Program-made: the position numbers and the translations under genes | Assembly (NCBI RefSeq): GCF_020711235.1 | Contig: NZ_JAJFAV010000005.1 | Coordinates: 289,820-353,819 of the forward strand | Direction of reading: 5' to 3' | Length of the DNA stretch: 64,000 bases | Origin: Hymenobacter sp. 15J16-1T3B | GTDB taxonomy: Bacteria > Bacteroidota > Bacteroidia > Cytophagales > Hymenobacteraceae | Notes under the pieces: model-generated | The model's input: the letters and a program-made list of their open reading frames with translations, nothing else | What the model was told of the DNA's origin: nothing | Databases searched by the model: none | Shown: positions 14,905 through 22,958 of the stretch, piece by piece | How positions within the stretch are numbered: position 1 is the first letter of the stretch | Layout: each line of letters opens with the position of its first letter

Positions 14905-17160
14905 ATGATAGCACGATTTTTACTCTTCTCCCTTGTGCTGCTCAGTCTGGCCGTGCCGGTTTCGGCGCAAACGGGCTCGGTGCGCGGCACCGTGCGAGCT
15001 GCGGGGCAGGCCGTGCCCTTCGCTAGCATAGGGCTGAAAGGCACCACCATTGGCACCACAGCCGACGAGCACGGCGGCTTTGTGTTGAGCAAAGTGCCCC
15101 TCGGGCGCTACCAGTTAGCCGTGACGGCGCTGGGGTTTCAGCCTGCCGAACGACCGGTGGAAGTGCAGGCGCAGGGCACGCTGCCCTACACGGTACTGCT
15201 GCTGCCGACCAGTAACGAGCTGACCGACGTGGTTATCAGCGGGACGCTTGGCGAGGTAATCAAAAGCGAGTCGCCGGTGCCGGTGGAGCTATACACGCCG
15301 AAATTTTTCCAGAAAAACCCGGCGCCCTGCCTGTTCGAGAACCTGACCATGGTCAACGGCGTGCGGCCGCAGCTCAACTGCAGCGTGTGCAACACGGGCG
15401 ACATTCACATCAACGGGCTGGAGGGGCCCTACACCATGGTGCTCATCGACGGCATGCCCATCGTGTCGTCGTTGAGCACGGTGTACGGGCTGAGCGGCAT
15501 CCCGAACAGCATGGTGGAGCGGGTGGAAGTGGTGAAAGGGCCGGCCTCCACGCTGTACGGCTCCGAAGCCGTGGGCGGGCTCATCAACGTCATCACCAAA
15601 ACCCCGCAGAAGGCTCCGCCGCTGTCGGTGGACGTGTTCGGCACCAGCTTCGGCGAGCTGAACGTGGACGTGGGCACGGCCCAGCGGCTGGGCCAGGCCA
15701 CCTCGCTGCTGACGGCCAACGTGTTCGGCTACGACCGGCGGCGCGACGTGAACCACGACGGCTTCACCGACGTGCCGACGCAGAAGCGGGCTTCCGTCTT
15801 CAACAAATGGAGCCTGAGCCGGCCCGAGGACCGCGTGGCCAACCTGGCCGGCCGTTACTACTACGAGGACCGATTTGGGGGACAACTGGGCTGGCGGCCC
15901 GAGTTTCGGGGCACCGACAGCGTGTACGGCGAGAGTATCTATACCAGTCGCTACGAGCTGCTGGGCCAGTACCAGCTGCCGGTGCGCGGCGAAAAGCTGC
16001 TGCTCAGCGGTTCCTACAACCGCCACCACCAAAATTCGGCCTACGGCACCACCCGCTACCTGGCCACCCAGCACGTGGGCTTCGGGCAGCTCACCTGGCT
16101 GCGCAGCCTCAGCGTGCAGCACCAACTGCTGCTCGGGGCCGCCTACCGCTACACCTGGTACGACGACAACACCACCGCCACCGCCCGGCCGGAGGGCGAC
16201 CGAAGCCGCAACCAACCCGACGTGGTGCGGCTGCCCGGCCTGTTTGCCCAGGACGAATGGCGGCTGAACCTTCGCTCCACCCTGCTCACCGGCCTGCGCC
16301 TCGACCACGACCCGCGCCACGGCCTCGTGCCTTCGGGGCGCGTCAACTACAAATGGGGCACCGCCGACAACCGCCAGGTGCTGCGCTTAGGCGCCGGCAA
16401 CGGCTTTCGGGTGGTAAACCTCTTCACCGAAGACCACGCGGCGCTGACCGGGGCCCGGCAAGTGGTAGTGACCGAGCGCCTGCGCCCGGAGCGTAGCTGG
16501 AACGCCACCGTCAACTACACCCAGCAGCTCGGGCCCGATGTGCGGCCGCTGATCCTGGACGGCAGCCTGTTCTGGACCTACTTCACCAACAAGATCCTGC
16601 CCGACTACGACACCGACCCCAACCAGATCATCTACCGCAACCTGCGCGGCTACGCCGTGTCGCGCGGGGTGACGCTGAACGCCGACTGGACGGTGGCCCC
16701 GGCGCTGAAGCTGCTGGCGGGCGTGACGTTGCTCGACGTATTCCGGCGCGAGCCCGGCCGGGCCGCGCACCTGCGGCAGGTGCAGACGCCGGGCTTTTCG
16801 GGTACGTTTGCCGCCTCCTACACCGCCGCCCGTTGGGGGCTGACGGTGGACTACACCGGGCAGGTGACCGGCCCCATGCACCTGCCCGTGCAGCCGCTGG
16901 ACTACCGGCCCAGCCGCTCGCCCTGGTATTCGCTGCAGAACGTGCAGGTTACCAAAGAACTGGGCAAGCGCTTGCAGGTGTACGGCGGCGTGAAGAACCT
17001 GCTCGACTTTCTACCCCGCCACGTGCTGCTGCGGGCCTTCGACCCCTTCGACAAGCACATAAACCAGGATAATCCAAACGGCTACACGTTCGACACTGAG
17101 TATAACTACGCACCGCTGCAGGGACGCCGGGGCTTTTTGGGACTGCGTTACGCGTTGTAA
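14905..17160 (+). CDS. TonB-dependent outer membrane receptor, probably for a metal ion or metal complex
   Basis: 751 residues, ATG at 14905. Signal peptide (residues 1-22), a carboxypeptidase-regulatory-like beta-sandwich domain (about 24-105, GSVRGTVRAAGQAVPFASI...), a plug domain (about 118-240, with VLIDGMPI and VEVVKGPASTLYGSEAVGGLINVITK) and a C-terminal beta-barrel of ~500 residues. The plug carries NCSVCNTGDIHINGLEG with Cys159 and Cys162, a cysteine pair found in a subclass of Bacteroidota receptors; it could bind metal or form a disulfide. It would import a substrate over the outer membrane using TonB energy. The operator shared with mntH points to manganese or iron; no siderophore genes are nearby. 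Confidence 0.88.
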   Translation: MIARFLLFSLVLLSLAVPVSAQTGSVRGTVRAAGQAVPFASIGLKGTTIGTTADEHGGFVLSKVPLGRYQLAVTALGFQPAERPVEVQAQGTLPYTVLLLPTSNELTDVVISGTLGEVIKSESPVPVELYTPKFFQKNPAPCLFENLTMVNGVRPQLNCSVCNTGDIHINGLEGPYTMVLIDGMPIVSSLSTVYGLSGIPNSMVERVEVVKGPASTLYGSEAVGGLINVITKTPQKAPPLSVDVFGTSFGELNVDVGTAQRLGQATSLLTANVFGYDRRRDVNHDGFTDVPTQKRASVFNKWSLSRPEDRVANLAGRYYYEDRFGGQLGWRPEFRGTDSVYGESIYTSRYELLGQYQLPVRGEKLLLSGSYNRHHQNSAYGTTRYLATQHVGFGQLTWLRSLSVQHQLLLGAAYRYTWYDDNTTATARPEGDRSRNQPDVVRLPGLFAQDEWRLNLRSTLLTGLRLDHDPRHGLVPSGRVNYKWGTADNRQVLRLGAGNGFRVVNLFTEDHAALTGARQVVVTERLRPERSWNATVNYTQQLGPDVRPLILDGSLFWTYFTNKILPDYDTDPNQIIYRNLRGYAVSRGVTLNADWTVAPALKLLAGVTLLDVFRREPGRAAHLRQVQTPGFSGTFAASYTAARWGLTVDYTGQVTGPMHLPVQPLDYRPSRSPWYSLQNVQVTKELGKRLQVYGGVKNLLDFLPRHVLLRAFDPFDKHINQDNPNGYTFDTEYNYAPLQGRRGFLGLRYAL

Positions 17161-17252
17161 CTACGGATTTGTGACCGGGTAAGCCCTGCCGTACATCCGG
17201 CAGGAAGCAATTGCGTATGCGGGGCTAAATACCATTCCCCTCCCCCCTACTC

Positions 17253-18113
17253 ATGTCACGCTTACTCCTGTTGCTGGCCGTGCTGCTCGGCAGCTTCGCC
17301 GGCCGGGCGCAGTCGCCCGATAAGCCCAAGACCTGCCCGTACGACTCGGCGCACTTCGATTTGTTTCATCCGGTGCCCCGCAACCAGTTGCGCGAGCTGC
17401 GCCCCGACCGGCCGGGCGTCACGGAAAGCCCGTTTACCGTCGACGCGGGCCACTTTCAGGTGGAAGTCGACGGGTTCCGGCTTATCAACCGCCGCGAGGA
17501 CGACCAGCGCGAGCGGGAGTGGCACGCAGCCTACGCCATGCCCAAGCTCGGCCTGAGCCGCCGCACCGACCTGCAGCTGGAAGTGCCCGTGTTTGCCACC
17601 CAGAAGCAGCGCCAGGCCGATGAGCCGAACTGGGAGCAGCACCGCGGCTTCGGCGACGTGGCCGTGCGCCTCAAACACAACTTCATCGGCGACGACGAAA
17701 AGCAGCCGTTTGCGCTGGCGGCCGTAGGTTGGGTGCGCCTGCCCACCGGCGGGCAAGCCGGTGCCGGCGGCGCGGAGTACGGCCTCATCGTGCCGGCCGA
17801 CGTGAACCTGGGCCACCACTGGGACCTGGAGGGCCAAGTGGAAACCAAGCTGAACTACGACCGGGAAACGAGCAAGCACTACCTCGGCGTCGTGCCCTCG
17901 GTGGCGCTGGAGCACGACTTCAACGACCTGTTTTCCTTTATGGTGGAAGGCGTGGCCCGCTGGGACGAGCAACGCGCGGGCTGGCGCAACTCGGTGAACG
18001 TGGCCCCGATTTTCAACCTGACCGACAACTTTCAGTTCGATTTCGGGGCGCACCTGGCCCTAAACCGCGAAACCGACCGGGAGTTCTTCGTCGGCTTCAC
18101 GTACCGCCGCTAA
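17253..18113 (+). CDS. Outer-membrane beta-barrel protein of the transporter/MetA-pathway-like type
   Basis: 286 residues with a signal peptide (ends near GRAQ). After a linker with two cysteine-free Pro-rich turns it contains RPDRPGVTESPFTVDAGHFQVEVDG, the typical start of the small beta-barrel family annotated as putative MetA-pathway of phenol degradation or transporter (PF13557-like), then alternating beta strands ending FFVGFTYRR. It follows the TonB receptor by 92 bases without an evident terminator, so it may be read with it and serve metal uptake. Family function is poorly defined; a role in phenol degradation is not supported here. Confidence 0.65.
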   Translation: MSRLLLLLAVLLGSFAGRAQSPDKPKTCPYDSAHFDLFHPVPRNQLRELRPDRPGVTESPFTVDAGHFQVEVDGFRLINRREDDQREREWHAAYAMPKLGLSRRTDLQLEVPVFATQKQRQADEPNWEQHRGFGDVAVRLKHNFIGDDEKQPFALAAVGWVRLPTGGQAGAGGAEYGLIVPADVNLGHHWDLEGQVETKLNYDRETSKHYLGVVPSVALEHDFNDLFSFMVEGVARWDEQRAGWRNSVNVAPIFNLTDNFQFDFGAHLALNRETDREFFVGFTYRR

Positions 18114-18147
18114 CGGGGCGTTAGGCCAGCTGGCTGCATCGACATGC

Positions 18148-18183
18148 AAAAGCCGCCCAGACAGCAGTCCGGGCGGCTTTTTT
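18148..18183 (+). terminator. Intrinsic terminator
   Basis: Arms AAAAGCCGCCC (18148-18158) and GGGCGGCTTTT (18171-18181), 12-base loop, T run on the plus side and A run on the left, so it can serve both convergent genes. Confidence 0.9.
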
Positions 18184-18205
18184 GTGCGTGCCAGTAGCCC
18201 GTGGC

Positions 18206-18619
18206 TTAGTGGCGTAGGCTGGTATCGGTCATCAAAGAGCCGGTGCGGGGCCGGGCGTTGGCGTGCGTGCCCACGCCCTTCCAGTCGGTAATCAGCCACA
18301 CGAGCAGGAAGACGATGCCCGAGCCGACGAAGAGGTTGCGGGCCACAGGTTGGTCGTCGGAAAAGCCGAAGAGAAAGGGCAGTACGATGAAAACCAGGCC
18401 GCTGACCAGCTCGAAGGCGCCGTGCAGCGGAAACGGAATCACGCGCATGAACCCCATCGGGTAATCGGTGCACAGCGAGATGAGCAAGTAGCCGGCGGCC
18501 AGCACGTAGAAGGCCGTGGAAAACGGGTGCTGCAGCTCAAGCAGCGAAGGAGCCAGGGCAAAAACCACGACGGTGATATAGTCGAGCACGCCGTGGGCGG
18601 AAGGTGAAAGGACTTTCAT
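18206..18619 (-). CDS. Small four-helix integral membrane protein of unknown function
   Basis: 137 residues from the ATG at 18619. It has four predicted membrane segments arranged as two related halves: HGVLDYITVVVFALAPSLL and HGAFELVSGLVFIVLPFLF each begin with a His-Gly pair and run into a helix. This HGxLDY-type arrangement is seen in many small uncharacterised bacterial membrane proteins. The C-terminal tail is short and basic. No catalytic motif is present. It is convergent with the beta-barrel gene and stands alone. Function is unknown. Confidence 0.72.
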   Translation of the reverse strand: MKVLSPSAHGVLDYITVVVFALAPSLLELQHPFSTAFYVLAAGYLLISLCTDYPMGFMRVIPFPLHGAFELVSGLVFIVLPFLFGFSDDQPVARNLFVGSGIVFLLVWLITDWKGVGTHANARPRTGSLMTDTSLRH

Positions 18620-18711
18620 GACTGGGTGCAAGGTTTGGGTTGGACATTGCATTCAGCCCATTTTACGCACTGACAATCAGCATGATATTGTTCAGTCGAC
18701 AATTTCCGTAT

Positions 18712-19920
18712 TTATACCAGGCCCGGGAGCGGCGCAACGTCACGGCTCAAAATCAGCTGGTTGTCGGCACCCAGCCAGTCGTGCAGAATGCTGGCGTAGA
18801 TGCTGCGGAAGTCGAGCTGGTAGCGTAGGTCGCCCGCGTCGAGGTTGGCCAGGTCGGGCGCGGCGTTGGCCACGCCGGGCTGGCACAGCTTGCCGCCGAG
18901 CAGCAGCACGTTGTTGGCCGTGCCGTGGTCGGTGCCGTTGCTGGCGTTCTGGCTCACGCGCCGGCCGAATTCTGAGAAAACCAAGACGAGCGTCGAGTCG
19001 AGGTTGCCCCCGCGCTGCAGGTCGTCGACGAAGGCGGCGAGGCCCTCGGAGAGGTCTTGCAGCAGCTTGCCCTGCTGCTCCTGCTGGCGCACGTGGGTAT
19101 CGAAGCCCGACAAAGCGGTGTAGTACACGCGGGTGTCGAGGCCGGAGTTGATGAGCTCGGCCGTGGTTTTGAGGCTCTTGGCAAAGTCCGTTTGCGGGTA
19201 CGCGACCTTGGACTGGTACACCTTGCTTTTCTCGAAAAGGTAGTCGGCCGAGGAGGCGGTTTCGGCCAGGGTCTTGTAGAGGTAGTCCAGCTCGCCGAGG
19301 CCGGTGGCGGCCGATTCGCGGCTGGCGGCGCTGAGCAGGCGGTTGCGGGTTAGGTCGCGGAGCTTCTGTGGGTTTTTCAGGGCCAGTCCCTTGCGCTGGG
19401 CGCCTTTCATGGCCAGGCTCAGCGTGTCGTCGACCTCGATGCCGGTGTGGCCGGTGGCGCAGCCGGCGCAGGCCGCGTCGAGGTAGCGGCCCAGCCAGCC
19501 GGTCGCCAGGTACTCATCGGCCGCCGAGCCGGTGTGCCAGATGTCCATGGAGCGGAAGTGCGAGCGGTCGGGGTTGGGGTAGCCCACGCTGTTGAGCACG
19601 GTCACGCGGCCTTGGTCGTAGAGGCCCTTGAGCGCGCTCATGTGCGGGTTCAGGGCCAGGTCTTTCTCCAGCGTCAGCAGGCCGCTGGTTTCGCGCAGGG
19701 CCAGCGTGGGCCGGGCGTTGTAGTAGAGGTCGTTGCGGTAGGGCACGATGGTGTTCAGCCCGTCGTTGCCGCCGCCGAGCTGCACCACCACGAGGCGCCG
19801 GCCGCCGGCGTCCTGCAGCGCGGGCAGGGCCTGGGCATCGAGCTTGTGCAGAAAGCGCGGCACGAACAGCAGGGTGCTGGCCAGCGCGGAGGTCTTCAGA
19901 AAGTCGCGGCGGGAGGTCAT
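18712..19920 (-). CDS. DUF1501 family secreted protein with Tat signal
   Basis: 402 residues, ATG at 19920. The N-terminus TSRRDFLKTSALASTLLFVP fits the twin-arginine export motif (S-R-R-x-F-L-K) followed by a hydrophobic stretch, so it is probably exported folded. The body matches DUF1501 proteins (RRLVVVQLGGGNDGLNTIVPY, SMDIWHTGS, FSEFGRRVSQNASNGTDHGTAN), which belong to the alkaline-phosphatase/sulfatase-like fold group. It lies 86 bases downstream of a DUF1800 gene on the same strand; the two families are almost always paired and are thought to act together in the envelope, but their biochemical role is not established. Confidence 0.88.
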   Translation of the reverse strand: MTSRRDFLKTSALASTLLFVPRFLHKLDAQALPALQDAGGRRLVVVQLGGGNDGLNTIVPYRNDLYYNARPTLALRETSGLLTLEKDLALNPHMSALKGLYDQGRVTVLNSVGYPNPDRSHFRSMDIWHTGSAADEYLATGWLGRYLDAACAGCATGHTGIEVDDTLSLAMKGAQRKGLALKNPQKLRDLTRNRLLSAASRESAATGLGELDYLYKTLAETASSADYLFEKSKVYQSKVAYPQTDFAKSLKTTAELINSGLDTRVYYTALSGFDTHVRQQEQQGKLLQDLSEGLAAFVDDLQRGGNLDSTLVLVFSEFGRRVSQNASNGTDHGTANNVLLLGGKLCQPGVANAAPDLANLDAGDLRYQLDFRSIYASILHDWLGADNQLILSRDVAPLPGLV

Positions 19921-20006
19921 GGTGGAAGGAGGTGGGTGGACGGGCAGAAGACGATAAAGGAAACTCGGGCCGTTATGTCGAGCTTGCCTTACTCGGCGCG
20001 TGCCAG

Positions 20007-21479
20007 CTACATCAGCTGGTACTCGGGCAAGGACAGCAGCACGCCGACCTGCTGGCGCAGCGCCTGCTGCGGACCGCCGCCGGCGGGGGCGGCTTGGTGC
20101 AGCAGCGCCCGGTTTTCGGGGCGCAGCGGCGCTTGGAGCAGGAAACCGGCCAGCGCTTCCGGCTGCTGCTCGGCGGGCACCGTGGTCAGGAGCGCGGCCA
20201 CGGTGGCTAGGCTCACGGGCGCCTCGCCCGCTTGCTTGCCGCGGCTGCGCAGCAGTCTTTCGCTGCGGGGCAGCTGCGGCGCCAGGTCGTTTTCGTCGTC
20301 CTTCAGCGCGATATTGACTTCGGCTTGCTTGAGCAGCACCTGCGGCAGCTGCAGGCGCAGCAGCAAGGACGAGGAGTCAATCCAGCTGCGGCCGCCGGGC
20401 CAGCCGGCCACGTTCGGGGGCTGAAACAAGGTCTGGCCCAAGGCTTTCTGCCAAAACACCAGCTTCTGCCCGTCGGCGGGCGCGAGGCCGGCCTGCCGCT
20501 GCAGCCCCACCAGCAGCTCCACCGGCGACTTGATGCGGGTGCCCACGTGGGCCGCGTCGTAAAACCATTCGGCCGAGAACATGCGCTCCAGCAGGTCCTG
20601 AATGTCGTAGCCCGACTGGTAAAACGCCTCGGCCAGGGGCTGGATGTGGGCGGCGTTGGGCTGGTCGTTGACGAAGAAGCGGTAGAGCTTGGTGGTCAGA
20701 AACAGCGCCGTTTCGCGGCGCGCGGTGAGCATACGCAGCACGTCCTCGCCGCCGAAATTGCCGGTTTGGCCCAAGAAGGTCTTCTGGCCGTCGTCGTGCT
20801 GACGGGCCCGAAATTCGTAGCTACCCTGGGCGTTGAAGCCCCAGCCGGTGAAGGAGCGGGCGGCCTCTTTCACGTCCTGCTCCGAGTAGTGGCCGCGGCC
20901 GATGGTGAACAGCTCCATCACCTCGCGGGCGAAGTTTTCGTTGGGGCGCTGCTTGCGGTTCTGCTGGTTGTTGAGAAACTGCAGCATGGCCGGCTCCTGG
21001 GCCACGGCCAGCAGCAGGTCGGGAAACTTGCCCAGCGCCAGCCGCCGGATGGTGTTGTTGAGCTGCAGAGCCAGGTCGGGGCGGCGCACCCGGCAGGCGA
21101 AGTGCCCGTGCCAGAAGAAGGTGAGCTTTTCGCGCAGCTGGGCCGGCGAGGTGGCCATGCGCGCCAGCCAACCGGTGTTCATGGCGTAAAAGGCGTCGCG
21201 GATCTGTTGGTTTTGCTGCTTGCGCTGCTCGGCCGTCAGCTCGCCCTTTTTCAGCGCCGGCGCCTGTGGGTCCTGCTTGAGGTCCATCGTCGGGGCGGGG
21301 CTCATGGCCAGCGCCTCGCGGTAGCGCATCTGCGGGCTGTCGAGCGGCTCGTAGGCCTGCGCGTCGTGGAGCAGCTGCCGCAGCACCTTGCGCGGGGCAA
21401 GGCCGGCCGTGGTATCCTGGGGCCGGGGCCCGAAACCCGCCCGCCAGAGCAGGTGCTGTACCCGTTGTTGCGTCGTCAT
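20007..21479 (-). CDS. DUF1800 family protein
   Basis: 490 residues from the ATG at 21479; the open frame extends upstream but homology-like sequence begins only at MTTQQRVQHLLWRAGFGPRP, the usual DUF1800 opening (HLLxRAGFG). Other family hallmarks are LREKLTFFWHGHFAC, NENFAREVMELFTIGRGHYSEQDV, ARSFTGW and PPNVAGWPGGRSWID. It is largely helical, without a clear signal peptide at this start. The next gene on the strand is its usual partner, DUF1501, and the two probably form an operon. The function of the pair is unknown; export of the partner by the Tat route suggests an envelope task. Confidence 0.87.
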   Translation of the reverse strand: MTTQQRVQHLLWRAGFGPRPQDTTAGLAPRKVLRQLLHDAQAYEPLDSPQMRYREALAMSPAPTMDLKQDPQAPALKKGELTAEQRKQQNQQIRDAFYAMNTGWLARMATSPAQLREKLTFFWHGHFACRVRRPDLALQLNNTIRRLALGKFPDLLLAVAQEPAMLQFLNNQQNRKQRPNENFAREVMELFTIGRGHYSEQDVKEAARSFTGWGFNAQGSYEFRARQHDDGQKTFLGQTGNFGGEDVLRMLTARRETALFLTTKLYRFFVNDQPNAAHIQPLAEAFYQSGYDIQDLLERMFSAEWFYDAAHVGTRIKSPVELLVGLQRQAGLAPADGQKLVFWQKALGQTLFQPPNVAGWPGGRSWIDSSSLLLRLQLPQVLLKQAEVNIALKDDENDLAPQLPRSERLLRSRGKQAGEAPVSLATVAALLTTVPAEQQPEALAGFLLQAPLRPENRALLHQAAPAGGGPQQALRQQVGVLLSLPEYQLM

Positions 21480-21539
21480 GCCTGGTTGGACGGGATTAGC
21501 GCGCCAGGGTTTAACGGTTGCCCGGCAGCTTATGCCGCC

Positions 21540-21585
21540 ACTAGCTGCCGTCGCGCGGACTCCGGTCCGCACAACGGCAGCTAGT
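21540..21585. repeat. Nested palindromic hairpin in a divergent intergenic region
   Basis: Outer arms ACTAGCTGCCGT (21540-21551) and ACGGCAGCTAGT (21574-21585); inner arms GCGGAC (21555-21560) and GTCCGC (21565-21570). It sits between the divergently read DUF1800 and monooxygenase genes, where a terminator is not expected, and resembles a REP-type element. Confidence 0.6.
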
Positions 21586-21688
21586 AATCCAAACTCGCCC
21601 GAGCGGACGCGGCCGGCAGCCCGCACTGCTGGCGCCGCAGTGAACAAGCCCGCGCGAAAGGCTGTTCTCTAAGCCATTTCCAGATTCC

Positions 21689-22705
21689 ATGAACACGAAC
21701 CTAGCCGAACTGCCCCTTTCCATTCTGGAGCTGGCAGCCATCCGCGAGGGCCACACGCCCACCGATACGTTTCAACACAGCCTCACCCTGGCCCAGCACG
21801 CCGAGCAGTGGGGCTACCACCGCTTCTGGCTGGCCGAGCACCACAACATGGCCAGCATTGCCTCCTCGGCCACGGCCGTGCTCATCGGCCACATTGCCGG
21901 CGGCACGTCCACCATCCGGGTGGGCTCGGGCGGCATCATGCTGCCCAACCACGCCCCGCTTATCGTGGCCGAGCAGTTCGGCACGCTGGCCTCGCTCTAC
22001 CCCGGCCGCATCGACCTGGGCCTGGGCCGCGCCCCCGGCACCGACCAGATGACCGCCCACGCGCTGCGCCGCGACTTGCAAGGCTCCGTCAACGACTTCC
22101 CACAGAACGTGCAGGAGCTGCTGACCTACCTCTCGGCCGAAAACCGCGGCAGCCGGGTGCGCGCCATTCCGGGCGAGGGACTGGATATTCCCGTCTGGCT
22201 GCTGGGCTCCAGCACCTTCAGCGCCCAGCTGGCCGCCTACTTGGGCCTGCCTTTCGCCTTTGCCAGCCACTTCGCCCCGAGCCAGCTGCAGGCCGCCCTG
22301 CACCTGTACCGCGAGAATTTCCGGCCCTCCGAGTACTTGGCCGAGCCCTACGCCGCGGCCTGCGTCAACGTCATTGCTGCCGACACCAACGAGCAAGCCG
22401 AACGGCTGGCCACGTCGTTCTACCAGCTGGCCACCAACATCGTGCGCGGCACCTCCCGGCCGCTGCAGCCGCCTGTCGAGAGCATGGCCGGGCTGTGGAG
22501 CGACATGGAGGAGGAATCGGTGCGCATGATGATGGCCTACGCTTTCATCGGCAGCCAGGCCAAGGTGCGCAAGCAGGTGGAACAGTTCGTGCAGGTCACC
22601 GGCGTGAACGAATTGCTGGTGGTGTCGCACGTCTACGACCCAGCCGCCCGCCTGCGCTCCTACGAGCTGCTGATGCAGGCGCTGCGGCAGCCGGTGGCGG
22701 TGTAA
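21689..22705 (+). CDS. Luciferase-like (LLM class) flavin-dependent monooxygenase
   Basis: 338 residues, ATG at 21689. It matches the single-subunit bacterial luciferase-like family of the YhbW type: [43 protein letters not shown] at the N-terminus (TIM-barrel start), then [39 protein letters not shown] and VWLLGSS. Such cytosolic enzymes use reduced flavin and O2 to oxidise small organic substrates; the substrate of this group is unknown. There is no flavin reductase gene next to it. It is followed by a repeat element and then by convergent genes. Confidence 0.9.
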   Translation: MNTNLAELPLSILELAAIREGHTPTDTFQHSLTLAQHAEQWGYHRFWLAEHHNMASIASSATAVLIGHIAGGTSTIRVGSGGIMLPNHAPLIVAEQFGTLASLYPGRIDLGLGRAPGTDQMTAHALRRDLQGSVNDFPQNVQELLTYLSAENRGSRVRAIPGEGLDIPVWLLGSSTFSAQLAAYLGLPFAFASHFAPSQLQAALHLYRENFRPSEYLAEPYAAACVNVIAADTNEQAERLATSFYQLATNIVRGTSRPLQPPVESMAGLWSDMEEESVRMMMAYAFIGSQAKVRKQVEQFVQVTGVNELLVVSHVYDPAARLRSYELLMQALRQPVAV

Positions 22706-22714
22706 GCCTTGGCT

Positions 22715-22919
22715 GTCATCCTGAGCCGAAGGCGCAGAATCTTTCTTTCCCACTGTACCAACTAATAAGCGCAGCCACCAACGCCCTTTCATTCGGGCAT
22801 GGTGGCTGCGCTTTTATGCTATAGCCAGAAAACGTCTGCTCGTTGTTCGCGCCGGCCGTGCCGGGTTTGAGGAAGGTCCTTGACTTCGTCGACCTACGGT
22901 TCGCTCGGCTCAGGATGAC
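22715..22919. repeat. Nested inverted-repeat intergenic element, copy 1
   Basis: Outer arms GTCATCCTGAGCCGA (22715-22729) and TCGGCTCAGGATGAC (22905-22919), 15 bases perfect. Inner hairpin arms AAGCGCAGCCACCA (22767-22780) and TGGTGGCTGCGCTT (22800-22813). It shares the outer GTCATCCTGAG end, the GCGCAGCCAC hairpin and TTTGAGGAAGGTCCTT with copy 2 at 37281-37476. It fills the space between two convergent genes; no gene is seen in it. Confidence 0.85.
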
Positions 22920-22958
22920 GGGCTGGTTGTGGGCACTTCGTAAGCTCGTTTTATCTAC

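Noticed and set aside
17253..18113. A phenol-degradation role for the beta-barrel protein
   Set aside because: The family name derives from one operon; neighbours here are metal-uptake genes, so the label is not supported.
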